DNA of 6,965 nucleotides. Source: Candidatus Hodarchaeota archaeon. Lineage in GTDB: Archaea; Asgardarchaeota; Heimdallarchaeia; Hodarchaeales; Hodarchaeaceae. Location: contig JAEOTU010000233.1 of NCBI GenBank assembly GCA_016839665.1, positions 1 to 6,965 on the forward strand. Direction: 5' to 3'. Both the position numbers and the translations under genes were made by a program. The notes below the pieces were generated by a model. The model was not told the origin of the DNA and made no database searches. It saw only the letters and a program-made list of their open reading frames with translations. Below are positions 1-5,128 of this stretch, piece after piece (the stretch's first letter is position 1; every line of letters starts with the position of its first letter).

Positions 1-279
1 AATCTTGAAATTCAAAATTCCATATTGAACCTTTTAAAAGAGAGATTTCCAGATGTTTATAGTCTAGAACAAGAACATCGTAGGATAAAAATGCAGTTAA
101 ATGATTTTAGGGAGAAGCAAAAAGAAAACACTGCGATTTCGGTTCAAATCAAGGAAATTCTTAATTCTATGACTCCCCAAATTATTGATGCCTGTACTAA
201 TGAGCTTTCTGACTGTTTACCTGAATTAGAAAAAATCTGGGCAATAGTATCTGAAATGACTAAGGATGAGCTCTCGTGA
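1..279 (+). CDS. Unrecognised helical protein, C-terminal part (5' end outside window)
   Basis: The reading frame is open from the first base of the window to a TGA at 277-279, so this is the last 92 codons of a longer gene. A TTG at 25 could be a start, but no ribosome binding site is visible before it and the frame runs straight through to the edge. The visible part is rich in Glu, Lys, Gln and Leu, with no Gly-rich loop and only one or two Pro. The residues around SLEQEHRRIKMQL and DFREKQKE look like a coiled-coil or long amphipathic helix. Two Cys lie near the end (the DACTNELSDC region), too few and too isolated to call a metal site. I do not recognise the family. A C-terminal helical tail of a transcription regulator or a small coiled-coil protein would fit. 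It converges with the small membrane protein at 316-558. Confidence 0.6.
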   Translation, partial: NLEIQNSILNLLKERFPDVYSLEQEHRRIKMQLNDFREKQKENTAISVQIKEILNSMTPQIIDACTNELSDCLPELEKIWAIVSEMTKDELS

Positions 280-283
280 GCTC
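268..283. repeat. Short inverted repeat over the stop codon
   Basis: GAGCTC (268-273), a TCGT loop, then GAGCTC (278-283) form a perfect 6-bp stem that spans the TGA stop of the upstream gene. ACTAA (259-263) and TTAGT (284-288) can extend it across a 4-base bulge. No T-run follows directly on either strand, so it is not a classical terminator. It may be chance or an mRNA 3'-end structure. Confidence 0.3.
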
Positions 284-315
284 TTAGTTCTCCCCTGTAA
301 AGATATCAAGATTAA

Positions 316-558
316 TTAATCAGTATTCTCCTTGGTTGAAACTGTTTGCTTAGTTTTTTTTTGTTGTTCTTCAAGGTGAACAAGTAAGTATATTCCAGCC
401 AGATGCGCACCAATTACTAATACCCACAAGAAAATGATGAAAAAGTTACTAGATATGTAAATCCCAATTATTAGACCGTATGCTGCAGCAACGACGATAG
501 CATACGCAAGTTCCTGAAAAGCGAATTTCCTCATTTTTTGATCAACACATTTCACCAA
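316..558 (-). CDS. Small membrane protein with two predicted transmembrane helices
   Basis: An 80-residue protein if started at the TTG at 558; the next codon is GTG, and an ATG at 534 would give 72 residues. None of these has a clear ribosome binding site. The layout is a short charged N-terminus (VDQKMRKF), a hydrophobic helix at about 17-35, a second at about 38-60, and a charged, Gln/Lys-rich tail. The short turn between the helices predicts a hairpin with both ends on the same side of the membrane. No catalytic or metal-binding motif is visible and I do not recognise a family. The tail contains an A9 run on the coding strand (354-362). The frame stays open upstream to a TGA at 624 with plausible amino acids but no ATG, GTG or TTG. 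It lies 210 bases downstream of the ACR3 gene on the same strand, too far for a tight operon. Confidence 0.6.
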   Translation of the reverse strand: MVKCVDQKMRKFAFQELAYAIVVAAAYGLIIGIYISSNFFIIFLWVLVIGAHLAGIYLLVHLEEQQKKTKQTVSTKENTD

Positions 559-628
559 TGCTATGCTGGCTGTAAGGTGTTCTTCAAATACGTTCTCTTT
601 TTGAAGAGTTAATATTGATTTTCAGTTT

Positions 629-642
629 AGATTTTTAAATCT
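629..642. repeat. Palindrome AGATTT-TT-AAATCT
   Basis: A 6-bp perfect inverted repeat with a 2-base centre, about 70 bases upstream (on the - strand) of the TTG start at 558. Because it is A/T-rich it could be a TATA element or a regulator site for the small membrane protein gene. At this base composition it could also arise by chance. Confidence 0.25.
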
Positions 643-727
643 GATTCCCTCTAGTATTAATCGAAAATAGATGATCTATTGAGAAACCAATTGGAGAATC
701 TTTTAGTTTTTTTCAAATATCCCGACG

Positions 728-747
728 GATTGAAATCCTCTTCAATC
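728..747. repeat. Inverted repeat downstream of the ACR3 gene
   Basis: GATTGAA (728-734) and TTCAATC (741-747) form a 7-bp perfect stem with a 6-base loop, starting about 21 bases after the ACR3 stop. On the - strand, the direction of ACR3 transcription, no T-run follows. On the + strand TTTTT does follow (750-754), but no gene ends there. It may be an mRNA 3'-end hairpin for ACR3; a terminator role is unproven. Confidence 0.3.
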
Positions 748-768
748 AGTTTTTCTTCAAAACGTTGA

Positions 769-1830
769 TTATTCTGATCCTGAGGTCCAAAAACCACGTG
801 AATTAAGAAATTTGGCAAGATAAACCAATCCTAACATAATAGGTACTTCCCAGAAAAGGCCCATCGTTGTACCTAACGCTGCAATGGAACCAACACCAAA
901 CATTGCAATCGCTGTCGCAATAGCTATCTCAAAATGACTCGATGAACCAATAATAACAGTGATTACGGCTTCACGATATTTTAAACTGACAAGTTTAGTC
1001 ATCAAGATATTAAATCCAACCACTATTGCAAATCCAAGTAAGAGAGGTATAGATACTTTTATTAATTCAATTGGATTGGTAAGTAATACCTCGCCGTTTA
1101 AAGAAAATAGAACAATTAATGTACTCAATAAAGCAATAATAGCAATTTTCCCGATAAGTGGTCTATATGTATTGTTAAACCATTCTTCTCCTTTTGTATT
1201 TATAATGATTCTTTTAGAGATTATTCCAAGTAAAAGTGGAATCCCGATAAAAACGATGACAGAAATTGCTAAAAGAACACGATCGATTGTAATATTTTGA
1301 ATACCAGTCAATAAGACAACGACAGGAACATAAAGGAACATTATGGTTACTGTATTCAGACTAGTCGTTATTACATTTTGTTCCTGATTTCCTTTTGCCA
1401 TTGAACCCCAAACTAGTACCATGGCTGTACAAGGACTAGAACTAAGTAGAATTATAGCGATTATTAATTGTTCGTTTCCCTTAAGGAAAATATTAGCTAA
1501 AATGGCCCCAATTACTGGAGCAATCACCCAATTTGAAAATAGCGTTAAGAATATCGGTTTTGGTTGTCGAGTGAGTTTCTTGATCTCTGAAGCTTTCAAA
1601 TTCAACATTGCAGGATACATCATCAAGAAAAGACAAATTCCAATTGGTATTGAAATTCCAGAAATTTGCCAGGAATCAATAGTTTGACTTACATCAGGGA
1701 CAATCTGTGATAAAATTATACCAAGAGCCATACATAATACGACCCAAAGAGCTAAGTATTTCTCGAAAAAACTAATTTCCTTATCAAGAACCTCTGAAAC
1801 ATGATCAGGGACTGTTACTACTTGAGTCAT
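769..1830 (-). CDS. acr3: ACR3-family arsenite (As(III)/Sb(III)) efflux permease
   Basis: An integral membrane carrier of the BART superfamily that exports arsenite from the cytoplasm. Its 353 residues match the family's usual length, with about ten hydrophobic segments from residue 25 to 340. Family signatures run in order. MYPAMLNLK (71-79) follows the second segment. SSSPCTAMVLVWG (130-142) carries the conserved essential cysteine, Cys134, in the fourth helix. GSSSHFEIAIA (295-305) carries the conserved ninth-helix glutamate, Glu301. GLFWEVPIML (324-333) lies in the last helix. Cys134 and Glu301 correspond to the Cys and Glu needed for transport in studied ACR3 proteins. The ATG at 1830 is preceded by a weak GAGGG about 12 bases upstream. 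It is divergent from the ArsR-type regulator, with operator-like repeats between them, so arsenite-induced expression is likely. Other BART members such as bile-acid symporters lack this Cys/Glu pattern. Confidence 0.93.
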   Translation of the reverse strand: MTQVVTVPDHVSEVLDKEISFFEKYLALWVVLCMALGIILSQIVPDVSQTIDSWQISGISIPIGICLFLMMYPAMLNLKASEIKKLTRQPKPIFLTLFSNWVIAPVIGAILANIFLKGNEQLIIAIILLSSSPCTAMVLVWGSMAKGNQEQNVITTSLNTVTIMFLYVPVVVLLTGIQNITIDRVLLAISVIVFIGIPLLLGIISKRIIINTKGEEWFNNTYRPLIGKIAIIALLSTLIVLFSLNGEVLLTNPIELIKVSIPLLLGFAIVVGFNILMTKLVSLKYREAVITVIIGSSSHFEIAIATAIAMFGVGSIAALGTTMGLFWEVPIMLGLVYLAKFLNSRGFWTSGSE

Positions 1831-1899
1831 TAGAATTTAACCCTCTTTTGTTCATATATGACATCTTGTCTACTTCATTTACCAGAACTAATATTTATC

Positions 1900-1943
1900 A
1901 TATCGATATATTTCGATATAAAAAACGTATCGATATATCGAAA
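1900..1943. promoter_or_regulatory. Probable ArsR operator: TATCGATATA repeat cluster
   Basis: The direct repeat TATCGATATAT occurs at 1901-1911 and 1928-1938, 27 bases apart. The inverted pair TTTCGATATA (1911-1920) and TATATCGAAA (1934-1943) is perfect over 10 bp with a 13-base spacer. Individual palindromes include ATATCGATAT (1900-1909) and CGATATATCG (1931-1940). The cluster lies between the divergent pump and regulator genes and overlaps the candidate TATA box of the pump. This is the expected position for an ArsR-family repressor that blocks transcription until As(III) binds. Binding itself is inferred. Confidence 0.75.
1914..1925 (-). promoter_or_regulatory. Candidate TATA box of the ACR3 gene
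   Basis: Read on the - strand, 1925 to 1914 gives TTTTTTATATCG, a good archaeal TATA-box match embedded in the operator repeats. It predicts a transcript start near 1890-1895 and a leader of about 60 bases before the ATG at 1830. Overlap with the repeats would let the repressor exclude the TATA-binding protein. Confidence 0.45.
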
Positions 1944-1952
1944 TTTTTAAAT
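1939..1952 (+). promoter_or_regulatory. Candidate BRE/TATA element of the ArsR-type gene
   Basis: CGAAA followed by TTTTTAAAT resembles an archaeal BRE plus TATA box and overlaps the right edge of the operator cluster, consistent with autoregulation. It predicts a transcript start near 1975 and a leader of about 80 bases. A second TATA-like box, TTTTTAAA at about 2033-2040, is an alternative. It would leave the TTG start at 2056 nearly leaderless, or serve the internal ATG at 2104. Confidence 0.4.
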
Positions 1953-2055
1953 GTGAAATCGTGAATCTCTTCAAAAATTACCAATTAAAGTAAATGTTAA
2001 GGGTTCAGAGCAAAATTATTTCAGTTTGTAACTTTTTAAAGAGATTTAATCCTAA

Positions 2056-2490
2056 TTGGAAGATAAAAAACCCTTTATTAAAGAATTGGAGATTTTACAA
2101 AAAATGGGAGATTCAGAACTTGAAAGAAAACTCTCAGAATTACTTGATTTAAAATTAGTCAAATGGAAATCAGTTCCAACAAGAATCCAGCAATTGAAAA
2201 AAATTAAAGAAGATATTTCCTTTTTAAAGGAACAAGAAGAGTTTAAGGATTTTAAGAGATTAGTGAAAGCGTTGGATCATCCAACTAGACTTGATATTCT
2301 AATCTCAATAAACAATGGAGCTTCTTGTCCATGTGAGCTTGAATTCATAACAGAACTTGCCCAAGCGACGGTTTCTCATCATTTAACTATCTTAGAGGAC
2401 GCTGAATTGATATCTAGAGATCGTAAAGGGAAATGGACTCTTTTAAAATCAGAAAAACCAAATATTCTAAACACATTTTCGAGCCAATAA
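2056..2490 (+). CDS. arsR: ArsR-family metalloregulatory repressor with N-terminal extension
   Basis: A winged helix-turn-helix repressor expected to bind the repeats at 1900-1943 and release them on As(III) or Sb(III) binding. Residues 66-130 hold the ArsR fold: FKRLVKALDHPTRLDIL (67-83 region), the sensor segment SCPCEL with Cys91 and Cys93, the recognition helix AQATVSHHLTILEDAELI (102-119), and the wing RKGKWTLL. The Cys-x-Cys pair at the start of the sensor helix matches the site of arsenic-sensing ArsR proteins; the third Cys of the E. coli plasmid protein is Glu96 here. Residues 1-65 are an unusual charged, helical extension, possibly a coiled coil; typical ArsR proteins of about 100-120 residues lack it. 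The frame has a TAA directly before the TTG at 2056, so TTG is the furthest possible start. An ATG at 2104 (residue 17) with GGAG at 2087-2090 is an alternative. Confidence 0.85.
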   Translation: MEDKKPFIKELEILQKMGDSELERKLSELLDLKLVKWKSVPTRIQQLKKIKEDISFLKEQEEFKDFKRLVKALDHPTRLDILISINNGASCPCELEFITELAQATVSHHLTILEDAELISRDRKGKWTLLKSEKPNILNTFSSQ

Positions 2491-2518
2491 TCCGCTTGTC
2501 TATTCCAAAATACTCAAA

Positions 2519-2526
2519 ATATCGAT
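2519..2526. promoter_or_regulatory. Isolated ATATCGAT operator-like core upstream of the GNAT gene
   Basis: ATATCGAT matches the core of the operator repeats found in the pump/regulator intergenic region. It sits 25 bases before the GNAT start, in the 60-base gap after the regulator gene. Only one copy is present, without the flanking second half, so it may be a weak repressor site or chance in AT-rich DNA. Confidence 0.3.
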
Positions 2527-2532
2527 TTGTAT

Positions 2533-2538
2533 AGGTGA
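2533..2538 (+). promoter_or_regulatory. Ribosome binding site AGGTGA of the GNAT gene
   Basis: AGGTGA lies 12 bases before the ATG at 2551 and 21 before the in-frame ATG at 2560, favouring 2551 as the start. The motif complements the anti-Shine-Dalgarno end of 16S rRNA. Confidence 0.5.
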
Positions 2539-2550
2539 TTTTGTTTTCTC

Positions 2551-3015
2551 ATGCCTGAAATGACTGTACGCCTCTTTCAATCAGAAGATGCGCAGCATTG
2601 CAGTTTCCTTATGCAAGATCATTTCCGTAACGAAGCAAATAACCTTCCTGATGAAGTGAGAGCGCAGATTGCAGATGCTCGAACAACAGAATATGTACAA
2701 CAAATAATTACTGATCGAATTATCGCCGTTGCAATAGTCAATGACGAAATCGTTGGTATGGGAGGTCTGAAAGAAAATGAAATTCGACATATGTATGTCA
2801 GAGCTGGTTTCAAGGGTAGAGGGATTGGTTCAAAGATATTGGCTTTTCTCGAACGAGAGGCTTATTACAATGGTATTTCATCTCTTATTGTCAATTCTGT
2901 GACTCACTCGAAACATTTTTATGTTAAGAATGGTTTTAAACCTCTGATTGAAACCCAAATCGAAAGACATGGATCCATCCTTGAAGCTGTACTGTTGGAG
3001 AAGTTTTTGGAATAA
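2551..3015 (+). CDS. GNAT-family N-acetyltransferase
   Basis: A 154-residue, single-domain enzyme that transfers acetyl from acetyl-CoA to an amine. The start of the fold is MTVRLFQSEDA (4-14). Strand beta-4 is IVGMGGL (67-73). Motif A is HMYVRAGFKGRGIGSKIL (80-97), in which KGRGIG is the acetyl-CoA pyrophosphate-binding loop. Motif B is HFYVKNGFKPL (122-132), typical of the C-terminal part of the family. The length is normal for the family and the acceptor cannot be read from the sequence. It starts 60 bases after the ArsR-type gene on the same strand, so it may share its transcript or have its own promoter with the ATATCGAT site. GNAT proteins called ArsN occur in ars operons, but this sequence does not resemble what I know of ArsN1 clearly enough to use that name. 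It ends with tandem stops TAA TAG. Confidence 0.85.
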   Translation: MPEMTVRLFQSEDAQHCSFLMQDHFRNEANNLPDEVRAQIADARTTEYVQQIITDRIIAVAIVNDEIVGMGGLKENEIRHMYVRAGFKGRGIGSKILAFLEREAYYNGISSLIVNSVTHSKHFYVKNGFKPLIETQIERHGSILEAVLLEKFLE

Positions 3016-3020
3016 TAGGT

Positions 3021-3028
3021 TCTTTTTC
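3021..3028 (+). terminator. Short T-run after the GNAT gene
   Basis: TCTTTTTC (T5 at 3023-3027) follows the tandem stop codons of the GNAT gene within a 19-base convergent gap with the MFS gene. Archaeal RNA polymerase can terminate at short U-runs without a hairpin. The run is short, so this is a weak call. Confidence 0.25.
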
Positions 3029-3034
3029 GAGTGT

Positions 3035-4414
3035 CTAAGAGAGTGCCTCTTCAACACTTTCGCGGGGCGATGAGGTGCTTACGAATAACAAAAGAGCTAT
3101 ACTCCCAATAATTCCTAGAATCCCTGCAAGTGCAAATGTCACACCAGCTCCAATATATATTATACCGTTTAGGTTGAATGTAGTATCCAAAAAATTATCA
3201 TAAAGAGCCCCACCAATTACAGGGCCAAGCACAGATCCTAAATTGAAGAGTGCTTGCACTATTCCAAATTCTTTTCCTCGAACAGCTTTTGGAATCCAAT
3301 CACTTTGGATAGCTCTGAATGCTGGTTGATAAATAGCCCAGAGGAATCGTTGGAAAGCAAATGCGATAATTACAGCAAATAATCCCCATTGAATACCCAA
3401 GAAAAGATAAAGCACTCCTCGAATCAACCCTGAAATCCAAACAACGTGTTTTCGAGGCATTTTATCACTCAAAGTTCCACCTAAAGGGTTCCCTGATAGT
3501 GCAATGATTCCTACAATGCCAATAATTAACGCGATAAACTCTGGATTTAGATGATAATAATCATCAAGAAACAAAGCTATGATAGGAAAGATCATAGCGT
3601 TCCCAAATCCATTGATAACTGCAACAATATAAATTGTATAGAGAGTACGACTTCGATAATTAGCCTTTCGTGTAAATGTTGTTACTAAGTATTTTGGACT
3701 TCGTAATGTTTTGCTTCCCATTTGTTTTAACGCAATAATGAAACTATTAATTACTGATATATCATTCTTAAACTGACTTGGATCTTTAACTAATAGTGCA
3801 ACAATCAATGTGGCTAGAATGCCAAAAATACCTTGACAAATGAATGTTAATCTATAGGATAATATTACCGAAAGGCCAATAATTCCATTCAAACCTGCAT
3901 AAAAAATGAATCCAATGAATGGACCAGCTGCCATCCCTGCTTGCATCGACATGATATAGTAACCTAAATTTCTCCCAGTAGTTTTTTTTGATGATGTGTC
4001 AACGATCAATGCTTCCCCAACTGGCCAGACAGCAGCAGATGCCATCCCCTGTAATGCTCGAAGCAAGAGTAAGGTTATAAAATCAAATGCGAGTCCATAT
4101 CCTACTAATAAGAAAGCATACACAGCCATCCCTACTAAAATGATGGGTTTTCGACCAGATATGTCGGAAAGATCGCCATAAGAAGGAGCAAGTAGAAATC
4201 TCATGAACATGAATGCAGAGGTTAAAATACCAATTTGAAGAGCTATTCCTAATGGAATACCCAAAAAGTGGTTAGTCAACATCTCCTTAGCATATAATGG
4301 AAAAAAAGGCATTATAACGCCAAATCCCGTCACCACAACAAAGGATGCCAAGCATAAAGCGAAAACGTTGCCAGTAGAACTGAACTCCTTTTCATTAGGT
4401 TCTTGAATATCCAA
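3035..4414 (-). CDS. Major facilitator superfamily transporter (DHA1-like, 12 helices)
   Basis: A proton-coupled or facilitated membrane carrier of 459 residues with about twelve hydrophobic helices in two halves joined by a polar loop (about 208-255). The loop between helices 2 and 3 carries motif A, GDLSDISGRKP (80-90), with a degenerate copy GGTLSDKMPRK (312-322) in the second half. RALQGMASA (119-127) is the usual helix-4 motif with Arg119. Motif C, GMAAGPFIG (160-168), marks antiporters, and GSVLGPVIGG (393-402) repeats it in the second half. This pattern points to DHA1-type drug or sugar efflux, but substrate prediction in this family is poor. The start is TTG at 4414, because the frame meets a stop (TAA, 4420-4418) two codons upstream and there is no in-frame ATG until about residue 35. 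It is 26 bases downstream of the HAD gene, so they are probably co-transcribed, which links it to the sugar genes. Confidence 0.88.
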   Translation of the reverse strand: MDIQEPNEKEFSSTGNVFALCLASFVVVTGFGVIMPFFPLYAKEMLTNHFLGIPLGIALQIGILTSAFMFMRFLLAPSYGDLSDISGRKPIILVGMAVYAFLLVGYGLAFDFITLLLLRALQGMASAAVWPVGEALIVDTSSKKTTGRNLGYYIMSMQAGMAAGPFIGFIFYAGLNGIIGLSVILSYRLTFICQGIFGILATLIVALLVKDPSQFKNDISVINSFIIALKQMGSKTLRSPKYLVTTFTRKANYRSRTLYTIYIVAVINGFGNAMIFPIIALFLDDYYHLNPEFIALIIGIVGIIALSGNPLGGTLSDKMPRKHVVWISGLIRGVLYLFLGIQWGLFAVIIAFAFQRFLWAIYQPAFRAIQSDWIPKAVRGKEFGIVQALFNLGSVLGPVIGGALYDNFLDTTFNLNGIIYIGAGVTFALAGILGIIGSIALLLFVSTSSPRESVEEALS

Positions 4415-4440
4415 ATTTTACGCTTTCCCTTAAGATAATT

Positions 4441-5091
4441 TCAATTTTCAGGTATTCTCATTAAAATTGACTCGAAATTGGACCAATCAGTTAGAATTGC
4501 ATAAGGAGGAGTTGGTATAAGATCTGGATTAATGTCTCTAGATTTAAACCAAATAAATCGAATGTTTGCTCGGTATGCAGCTATTGCATCAATATATGAG
4601 TCTCCTACATATACAGTATTTTCTCTTGTGATCGATTCATTATTATATCTCTCAATTATCTCTATTAAACCCTCAGGATCAGGTTTTGGATTGTTGAAAT
4701 CCTCCCTGGTAAGTATTTGAAATTCCTTCAGAAAATTAAACCTCGTTTGATAAAGATCAGCTGTGCTTCTCGAGTTGTTAGTAAATATTATGTATTGAAT
4801 ATCATATTTTTTAAGAATCAAAGGGATTCTATCTGCCCCTTGTATGACTGTTGCCATTTTTATTGCTTCTTTTTCCGCTTTATCGATTCTCCGATAACCT
4901 TCATCATACTTTTCTGGATTATCTTCTCTTAATTTCTTTAGTAGTTCAAGAATGGGGGTTTTTAATATGAAATCATTTGAGAGTGGAGGAGTGAAGAGTT
5001 CAGCGACCCGATATCGGATCTCTGAATAATTAATGTTTGATTGAATTAATGTATCATCTAAATCGAAGATAAACAGTTTTATTGATGACAT
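4441..5091 (-). CDS. HAD-superfamily hydrolase (phosphatase-like, C1 cap)
   Basis: A cytoplasmic 216-residue phosphatase-type enzyme with all four HAD motifs. Motif I, FDLDDTL (9-15), carries the nucleophile Asp10 and acid/base Asp12. Motif II, IIFTNNS (101-107), carries Thr104. The motif III Lys136 is in NPKPDPEG. Motif IV, YVGDSYIDAIAA (161-172), carries Asp164 and Asp168 for Mg2+. The helical, charged stretch at about 16-85 between motifs I and II is a C1-type cap, as in phosphoglycolate phosphatase-like members. The substrate is unknown. Next to a glycoside hydrolase and a transporter, a phosphorylated sugar is a reasonable guess. Beta-phosphoglucomutase is less likely because motif I reads DLDDT rather than the mutase form DLDGV. 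The ATG at 5091 has no strong ribosome binding site. It is 37 bases from the GH4 stop and 26 from the MFS start, so it is probably in the operon. Confidence 0.87.
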   Translation of the reverse strand: MSSIKLFIFDLDDTLIQSNINYSEIRYRVAELFTPPLSNDFILKTPILELLKKLREDNPEKYDEGYRRIDKAEKEAIKMATVIQGADRIPLILKKYDIQYIIFTNNSRSTADLYQTRFNFLKEFQILTREDFNNPKPDPEGLIEIIERYNNESITRENTVYVGDSYIDAIAAYRANIRFIWFKSRDINPDLIPTPPYAILTDWSNFESILMRIPEN

Positions 5092-5128
5092 GGAATTACT
5101 TCAATTAATTTCTGGTAAAATAAGGAAA

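Larger units (their letters stand above)
559..768. other. Intergenic region between the ACR3 pump gene and the small membrane protein gene
   Basis: About 210 bases with no supported gene. It contains an inverted repeat at 728-747 just beyond the ACR3 stop, a 14-base near-perfect palindrome at 629-642, and a T7 run at 707-713 on the + strand. On the - strand, TTTAAAAATC (around 632-641) could be the TATA box of the small membrane protein gene. A short - strand frame overlapping the ACR3 end (657-797) is treated as a doubtful observation only. Confidence 0.5.

Noticed and set aside
268..283. GAGCTC hairpin as an intrinsic terminator
   Set aside because: The stem is only 6 bp and no T-run follows directly; kept only as a repeat.
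959..1687. Open frames on the + strand opposite the ACR3 gene (959-1300 and 1421-1687)
   Set aside because: They lie wholly antisense to a well-supported membrane protein, show no recognisable domain, and lack convincing ribosome binding sites; they reflect the pump's codon composition.
769..1830. Bile acid:sodium symporter annotation for the pump
   Set aside because: The same superfamily, but the SSSPCTAM cysteine motif, the helix-9 glutamate and the adjacent ArsR regulator all point to ACR3.
1900..1943. Repeat cluster as a replication origin iteron array or a CRISPR fragment
   Set aside because: Only two direct copies of 11 bp occur, with no initiator gene or cas gene nearby; the position between divergent pump and ArsR genes fits an operator better.
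2581..2813. Two short - strand open frames opposite the GNAT gene
   Set aside because: Both are antisense to conserved GNAT motifs and have no family features.
2551..3015. Naming the GNAT gene arsN
   Set aside because: Neighbourhood alone supports it; the sequence shows only general GNAT motifs and no clear match to ArsN1 or ArsN2.
4441..5091. Beta-phosphoglucomutase for the HAD gene
   Set aside because: Motif I reads DLDDT rather than the mutase-type DLDGV, and no sugar phosphorylase is adjacent.
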